29,735 nucleotides of DNA from Desulfobacterales bacterium (lineage in GTDB: Bacteria > Desulfobacterota > Desulfobacteria > Desulfobacterales > UBA5852), in NCBI GenBank assembly GCA_030066455.1, contig JASJBQ010000052.1, positions 1 through 29,735 on the forward strand. Reading direction: 5' to 3'. Position numbers and translations under genes: made by a program. Every line of letters begins with the position of its first letter. Positions within the stretch are counted from its first letter, which is position 1. Shown in pieces: positions 26,052 to 29,735 of this stretch. The notes under the pieces are model-generated. The model did no database searches, was not told the DNA's origin, and saw nothing but the letters and a program-made list of their open reading frames with translations.

Positions 26052-26711
26052 TCAGCCTCCTCCCCATCCTTCTTCGCCGATCAGTTTGACGAAACGGCAA
26101 CCGCCCAGATTGTGATGCCGGATGCCGCCCGGCCCGTTGGTTATTTTGATGAGGTCCTGGGCATACTGATCCCCCACCGGGATGACCATACGCCCCCCTG
26201 GTGCCAGCTGGTCGACGAGGGCCTGAGGGGTTTGAGGCGCACCGGCCGTGACGATGATGGCATCGAAAGGGCTCTCGGACTTCCAGCCTTTGGTGCCGTC
26301 CGTGTAGCGCATGACGATGTTGTGGTATTGCAGCCGGTCGAAGAGTCGGCGCGCCTGGATATAGAGCGGGTGCAGGCGTTCGATCGTATAAACGCGGTAG
26401 GCAATTTCGGCCAGAATGGCCGCCTGGTAGCCTGACCCCGTGCCGATCTCCAGCACCCGGTCGTTGGGGCCTAGATCCAGCGCCTGGGTCATTTCGGCAA
26501 CGATGAAGGGTTGGGATATGGTCTGCTGCTCGCCGATCGGCAGCGGGTAGTCTTCATAGGCTTTATGCCTGAGGGCTTCGCTGACGAAGAGATGCCGCGG
26601 AACTTTGCGCATGGCCGCCAGGACGGAAGGAGCCGAAATATGGCGCGCCTCAATTTGGCGTTTGACCATCTCCTCCCGCTGCCGGGCGTATTTCACATCA
26701 TCCCTCGACAT
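26052..26711 (-). CDS. pcm: Protein-L-isoaspartate O-methyltransferase
   Basis: Repairs damaged proteins by methylating abnormal L-isoaspartyl residues with SAM. It is 219 residues. The PCMT motif set is present: SEALRHKAYEDYPLPIGEQQTISQP (45-69), SAM motif VLEIGTGSGYQAAILAE (86-102), DAIIVTAGAP, and the PGGRMVIPVGD end motif. ATG 26711 has AAGGGA 9 bases upstream. It converges with lysR across a 49-base gap and is divergent from the broken channel gene. Confidence 0.95.
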   Translation of the reverse strand: MSRDDVKYARQREEMVKRQIEARHISAPSVLAAMRKVPRHLFVSEALRHKAYEDYPLPIGEQQTISQPFIVAEMTQALDLGPNDRVLEIGTGSGYQAAILAEIAYRVYTIERLHPLYIQARRLFDRLQYHNIVMRYTDGTKGWKSESPFDAIIVTAGAPQTPQALVDQLAPGGRMVIPVGDQYAQDLIKITNGPGGIRHHNLGGCRFVKLIGEEGWGGG

Positions 26712-26747
26712 AGTGCCATCCCTTTAGCAACCGCCCCCCTCGTGCGT

Positions 26748-26757
26748 CAACCGGTTG
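26748..26757. promoter_or_regulatory. 10-base palindrome between pcm and channel gene
   Basis: A perfect palindrome, CAACCGGTTG, lies 37 bases upstream of the pcm start in the divergent gap. Ten-base palindromes occur by chance, so the regulatory role is weak. Confidence 0.2.
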
Positions 26758-26796
26758 CGCCGGTGTGGAGTTTGCGCGCCGCGGCTGGTCGGCAGC

Positions 26797-26833
26797 GGGT
26801 AAATCGCCATTGATTTTTTACAGATATTTACCC
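26797..26833 (+). promoter_or_regulatory. Inverted repeat before the channel gene
   Basis: Arms GGGTAAAT and ATTTACCC (8 of 8) are separated by 21 bases, ending about 40 bases before the channel ATG. It contains a run of six T. It could be an operator or a leader hairpin; it does not have the shape of a standard terminator. Confidence 0.35.
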
Positions 26834-26874
26834 TATTGAACAAGCATAATTTCGGAGAGGATTTTCAACGCACC

Positions 26875-27446
26875 ATGAACAGCGCACGCCATCTTACCAT
26901 TTCCGTGGTTCTGGCATTCTTGATTACGGTCATCGGCACGGTGGGCTACATGATGGTCGAGGGATGGGATTTTATGGATGCACTCTACATGACGGTCATT
27001 ACGATCTCGACCGTCGGGTACAGTGAAGTGCGTCAAGTCGATGCCGCCGGCCGTATTTTTACGATTCTCATCGTTATCACGGGGGTCGGATTCAGCCTGT
27101 ATGTTGCCGGCGCGGTCGTGCAGTTCATGGTGGAAGGGCAAATCCGCAAGATCATGGGGAGAAGAAGATTGGACCAAAAATTGAAGCGGCCCAAGGTCAC
27201 CAGCTTTTTGGATTCTGCGCTGAGCACCAAGCGCAAGGACATTCTGATGGAGGAACTCCCTGTGGGCCGCATTTACAGCTTGCGAATGTAACCCTCAAGG
27301 ATTCCGGTATCCGTCAGCGTTACAATCTGATTGTCATCGCGATTGAGAAGTCAAACGGCGAGATGCTGTTCAACCCCTCCTTTGAGGCGCGCATCGAGGT
27401 GGAGGATACGTTGATTGCTGTGGGGGAGGAGCCGAATCTGCATTAG
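26875..27446 (+). pseudogene. K+ channel / TrkA-type gene, internal deletion and frameshift
   Basis: The first part (138 residues from ATG 26875) is a two-helix potassium-channel pore: a first membrane helix (LTISVVLAFLITVIGTVGYMM), the pore loop MTVITISTVGYSEV with filter TVGYS (usually TVGYG), and a second helix (IFTILIVITGVGFSLYVAGAVVQF). It continues with GRRRLDQKLKR, which normally leads into the RCK_N (TrkA_N) domain. Here it jumps to PKVTSFLDSALSTKRK, the RCK_N end, so about 120 residues are missing. It then reads into TrkA_C and stops at 27291. The rest of TrkA_C continues in another frame from 27288 (VTLKDSGIRQRYNLIVIAI... EDTLIAVGEEPNLH) to 27446. The gene has two lesions and its channel is unlikely to be gated normally. 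Confidence 0.8.
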
Positions 27447-27606
27447 CTGGCGCAGGACTTAAACCCCAACGAATAGATTCTGGCCGAGCGGCGGCATTGC
27501 CTTCACAGCCACCTGTAAACGCGCGACGGAGCCATGGCGTTGCCGTTGGGCCGGTGGCCGACGCCGCGCACCAACCGCTGCGTTTGGAAAATAAAAACGG
27601 CGGTGA
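27447..27606. other. Intergenic tail after the channel remnant
   Basis: This 160-base stretch has no gene. It lies between convergent transcripts and holds an AT-rich run (27588-27599) that serves as the T-run of the terminator for the folate gene. Because fau-type genes can flank 6S RNA it was examined for that RNA; the characteristic open-promoter-like bulge was not recognised. Confidence 0.35.
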
Positions 27607-27625
27607 CTAGATCTTGTAAATCACC
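27588..27625 (-). terminator. Candidate terminator overlapping the end of the folate gene
   Basis: On the minus strand, GGTGA-N14-TCACC (27625-27602) forms a 5-base stem spanning the stop codon, followed by GCCG and the T-rich tract TTTTTATTTT (27597-27588). The stem is short, so confidence is moderate. Confidence 0.4.
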
Positions 27626-28191
27626 CGCTTGTCGGTAATGATGATATCGACATATTTGTCGTGGGATTCCATGGGCACCTGCTGAAAGATCTGCTCTTCC
27701 ATGGCCAGACCAACCTTGCGGGTCGTGATCGGCAGCTTGGGAATCAGGCGGTCGTAATAGCCGTCACCGGCGCCCAGCCGGCCCCCTTTTTCGTCAAGCG
27801 CGATACCGGGTATGATGGCGATGTCGATGCATTCCAGGGGAACTTTGCGGCAGCGTTGCGGATCGGGTTCGAGGATTTGGCGCGGCCCCATGAGCAGGTC
27901 GAGTTTCGGGTTGTCGATCTTCAAGAGGGCAATCCCGCTTTTCGGGACGTCAAACGCCGGTAGGACCACGATCTTGCCGATCTCGAGGGTTTGATGGATG
28001 ATCGCTGCGGATGGTATTTCATTCGGGGCGTTGACATACAGCAACACAATGCGGGCCTCCAGGAAATTGGCGAAGTCAAAGAGCCGCTCTTGGATGATGG
28101 CAAGCTTTTGCTTGCGTGCTTCCGGCTCTAAGGCCTGGATGGATTTTTCGATACTGGCCCGTAATTCTTGTTTTGCCTCCCGAATTTCCTC
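27607..28191 (-). CDS. 5-formyltetrahydrofolate cyclo-ligase
   Basis: Converts 5-formyl-THF to 5,10-methenyl-THF using ATP, salvaging the folate cofactor (MTHFS / YgfA family). It is 194 residues, the usual length. The key motif GGRLGAGDGYYDRL (137-150) is present with DIAIIPGIALDEKG before it, and the N-terminal Lys-rich helix EAKQELRASIEKSIQ fits. The start was set at ATG 28191 (MEEIREAKQ) with GGGGGA upstream; the longer frame to 28236 reads through this leader. It is divergent from serS with a 172-base gap. Confidence 0.92.
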   Translation of the reverse strand, partial: EEIREAKQELRASIEKSIQALEPEARKQKLAIIQERLFDFANFLEARIVLLYVNAPNEIPSAAIIHQTLEIGKIVVLPAFDVPKSGIALLKIDNPKLDLLMGPRQILEPDPQRCRKVPLECIDIAIIPGIALDEKGGRLGAGDGYYDRLIPKLPITTRKVGLAMEEQIFQQVPMESHDKYVDIIITDKRVIYKI

Positions 28192-28268
28192 CATATTGCA
28201 TCCCCCACCGCATCCCGGATTGACCCCTGGCCCCACGGTTGATGACCGGTTTCAACCCGCAATAATAA

Positions 28269-28308
28269 TTGACTAAAATAACCGCAGGTGTTAGCTTTTC
28301 GGACCTGC
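28269..28308 (+). promoter_or_regulatory. Candidate serS promoter and hairpin
   Basis: TTGACT (28269-28274) and TAGCTT (28292-28297) are separated by 17 bases; the -10 is weak. The -10 lies in the loop of an inverted repeat, GCAGGT-N13-ACCTGC (28284-28308), 55 bases before the serS ATG. The repeat may be an operator or a leader stem. No T-box features were recognised. Confidence 0.3.
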
Positions 28309-28363
28309 TTGCCCATAACAACAACGACAAAATTGAGAATAACCACCAATTATAGGCATAAGT

Positions 28364-29638
28364 ATGCTTGATATCAAGAGCATCCGCAAAGATTTGGTGC
28401 ATATCCAAACCGCGGTCGCCAACCGGGGGGATGCTGTCGACTGGAACGCGCTCATCGCCCTTGATGACCGTCGCAAAAAAGACCTGCTGGCAATCGAAAC
28501 CCTGCGGCACAAACGCAATACCGTTTCCGAAGACATCGCGGCCATGAAAAAGGCCGGCCTTACAGCGGATAAACCGGTCAGCGAAATGCGCGCCGTTGCG
28601 GATCAGATCAAGACGCTCGAGTCGCGTTTGGCCGCGACGGCCACAAAAATCCAGACCATCCTGATGCGCATACCCAATCCACCCCACGCCAGCGTCCCGG
28701 TGGGACAAGACGAGCATGACAACGTCGCCGTCAAAACGGTGGGGACGCCCCCGCCCTTTGGCTTCGCGCCCGCCGCGCATTGGGACCTCGGGGAAAAGCT
28801 GGGTCTCTTCGATTTCAAAAGAGCGGCCCGCATGACGGGGGCACGTTTTCCGCTGTATATCGGTGCCGGCGCACGCCTCGAACGCGCCCTGATCAGTTTG
28901 ATGCTGGATCGGCACACGAAGGCGCACGGCTATACCGAAATCCTGCCGCCCTTTATCGTGAACCGCAACAGCATGACGCATACCGGGCAGCTTCCCAAAT
29001 TCGAAGAGGATCTATTCAAGCTGGAGGGCTGGGATTATTACCTGATCCCCACGGCGGAAGTTCCGGTCACCAATATGCATCACGGTGAAATCCTGTCTGA
29101 AGAGCAGTTGCCGCTCTACTATACGGCGTACACGCCCTGTTTCCGCTCCGAGGCGGGCTCCCACGGAAAAGATACGCGGGGCTTGATTCGGCAACACCAG
29201 TTCAACAAAGTCGAACTGGTAAAATTCGTTCGGCCGGAGACGTCTTACGAGGAACTCGAGACGCTGTTGCAGGATGCCGAAACCATCCTGACCCTGCTCG
29301 AGATTCCCTATCGCGTCGTCAACTTGTGCACGGGTGATCTCGGTTTTTCGAGCGCCAAGACCTATGACATCGAAGTCTGGATGCCCGCCCAGGGGGTCTA
29401 CCGCGAAATCTCCTCGTGCAGCAATTTTGAAGATTTTCAAGCCCGGCGGGGCAATATTCGCTTTCGGCGCAAAGGCCAGAAAGGCACCCAGTTCGTTCAT
29501 ACCCTGAACGGATCGGGGCTGGCCGTGGGGCGCACGCTGGCGGCCCTGTTGGAAAACTACCAGCAGGAAGACGGATCGGTGGTGATCCCCGGGGCGCTTA
29601 GACCCTATTTGGACAACACGGAAGTGCTGACACCATGA
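28364..29638 (+). CDS. serS: Seryl-tRNA synthetase
   Basis: Class II aminoacyl-tRNA synthetase that charges tRNA-Ser (and tRNA-Sec) with serine. It has 424 residues. The N-terminal two-helix coiled-coil arm (about 30-100: [28 protein letters not shown]) binds the tRNA long arm. Motif 2 [21 protein letters not shown] and motif 3 [18 protein letters not shown] form the active site, with the ELVKF and [13 protein letters not shown] elements of serine binding. The start is ATG 28364 with a weak site (AGG 8 bases upstream). Its stop overlaps the next ATG (ATGA). Confidence 0.97.
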   Translation: MLDIKSIRKDLVHIQTAVANRGDAVDWNALIALDDRRKKDLLAIETLRHKRNTVSEDIAAMKKAGLTADKPVSEMRAVADQIKTLESRLAATATKIQTILMRIPNPPHASVPVGQDEHDNVAVKTVGTPPPFGFAPAAHWDLGEKLGLFDFKRAARMTGARFPLYIGAGARLERALISLMLDRHTKAHGYTEILPPFIVNRNSMTHTGQLPKFEEDLFKLEGWDYYLIPTAEVPVTNMHHGEILSEEQLPLYYTAYTPCFRSEAGSHGKDTRGLIRQHQFNKVELVKFVRPETSYEELETLLQDAETILTLLEIPYRVVNLCTGDLGFSSAKTYDIEVWMPAQGVYREISSCSNFEDFQARRGNIRFRRKGQKGTQFVHTLNGSGLAVGRTLAALLENYQQEDGSVVIPGALRPYLDNTEVLTP

Positions 29639-29735
29639 GATTCGACCAATTCCCCGCTTTCATTCAGCCCGATCTCATCCCCGAGCCCGGAGGCGAGCTG
29701 GTCTATCGCTGCCTGGGGTGCGGCGATGCCTTCGG
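29635..29735 (+). CDS. Partial CDS, possibly threonine synthase N-terminus
   Basis: A reading frame starts at ATG 29635, overlapping the serS stop by four bases (ATGA), and runs off the window. The visible 33 residues include [12 protein letters not shown], a CxxC that resembles the zinc-ribbon start of some threonine synthases. The assignment is tentative; the overlap with serS supports that it is a real, coupled gene. Confidence 0.45.
   Translation, partial: MRFDQFPAFIQPDLIPEPGGELVYRCLGCGDAF

Noticed and set aside
27447..28363. 6S RNA next to the 5-formyl-THF cyclo-ligase gene
   Set aside because: This gene neighbours 6S RNA in many bacteria, but neither flank shows a convincing long rod-like fold with a central bulge by eye. 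A covariance-model search would decide.
28076..28981. 301-codon minus-strand frame
   Set aside because: It crosses the folate gene leader and lies antisense to serS; no family resemblance.
1..29735. CRISPR array, tRNA, insertion sequence or phage genes
   Set aside because: No regularly spaced repeats, cloverleaf with TTCRANY loop, transposase or phage motifs were seen in any region.

Overview
The window looks like a chromosomal segment of a Gram-negative, GC-rich bacterium of the Desulfobacterota (Desulfobacterales / Desulfosarcina-like). The reasons are lpxC (lipid A synthesis), a DUF4390 - NtrY-like - NtrX-like set downstream of lpxC, a LysR regulator of the type tied to selenium metabolism in deltaproteobacteria, and many large signalling kinases with HDOD domains. 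This placement comes from gene content and family resemblance only; no search was run. No rRNA, tRNA, CRISPR array, insertion sequence or phage gene was seen.

Layout. 1-250: no supported gene. 251-2914: an amidase gene broken by a one-base homopolymer frameshift, divergent from a quinone oxidoreductase, with an inverted repeat between them. 2995-4248: fabF, with a candidate promoter/operator palindrome upstream. 4640-6016: a GT4-like glycosyltransferase. 6224-8410 and 14290-16482: two paralogous HDOD-GAF-histidine kinases, both on the minus strand. The second overlaps a REC-PAS-kinase-REC hybrid kinase (12339-14324). Between the paralogues lie a proteasome-fold (Ntn hydrolase-like) protein, two small hypothetical proteins, and two divergent stand-alone cyclic-nucleotide-binding-domain proteins that share a promoter region. 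16668-18191: comM/yifB.

18723-26002 is one plus-strand run with tight spacing: lpxC, DUF4390 protein, NtrY-like kinase, NtrX-like regulator, rsmD, coaD and lysR. It joins envelope, signalling, ribosome and CoA functions and is probably at least partly co-transcribed. 26052-26711: pcm on the minus strand. 26875-27446: the remains of a K+ channel gene that lost its RCK_N domain and is frameshifted in its TrkA_C domain. 27607-28191: 5-formyltetrahydrofolate cyclo-ligase, divergent from serS (28364-29638). serS overlaps the start of a truncated gene at the window edge.

The most unusual signals are these. (1) Both HDOD kinases start with TTG, without a visible ribosome binding site of their own. 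In each, the TTG lies just after tandem in-frame stop codons that end a short upstream ORF with its own ribosome binding site, and both carry an identical AT-rich 38-base block early in the gene. (2) The proteasome-like protein has Ser at the nucleophile position and Arg where the catalytic Lys is expected. (3) The sigma54-type regulator has GAFKGA instead of GAFTGA. (4) Two genes (amidase and K+ channel) are freshly broken.
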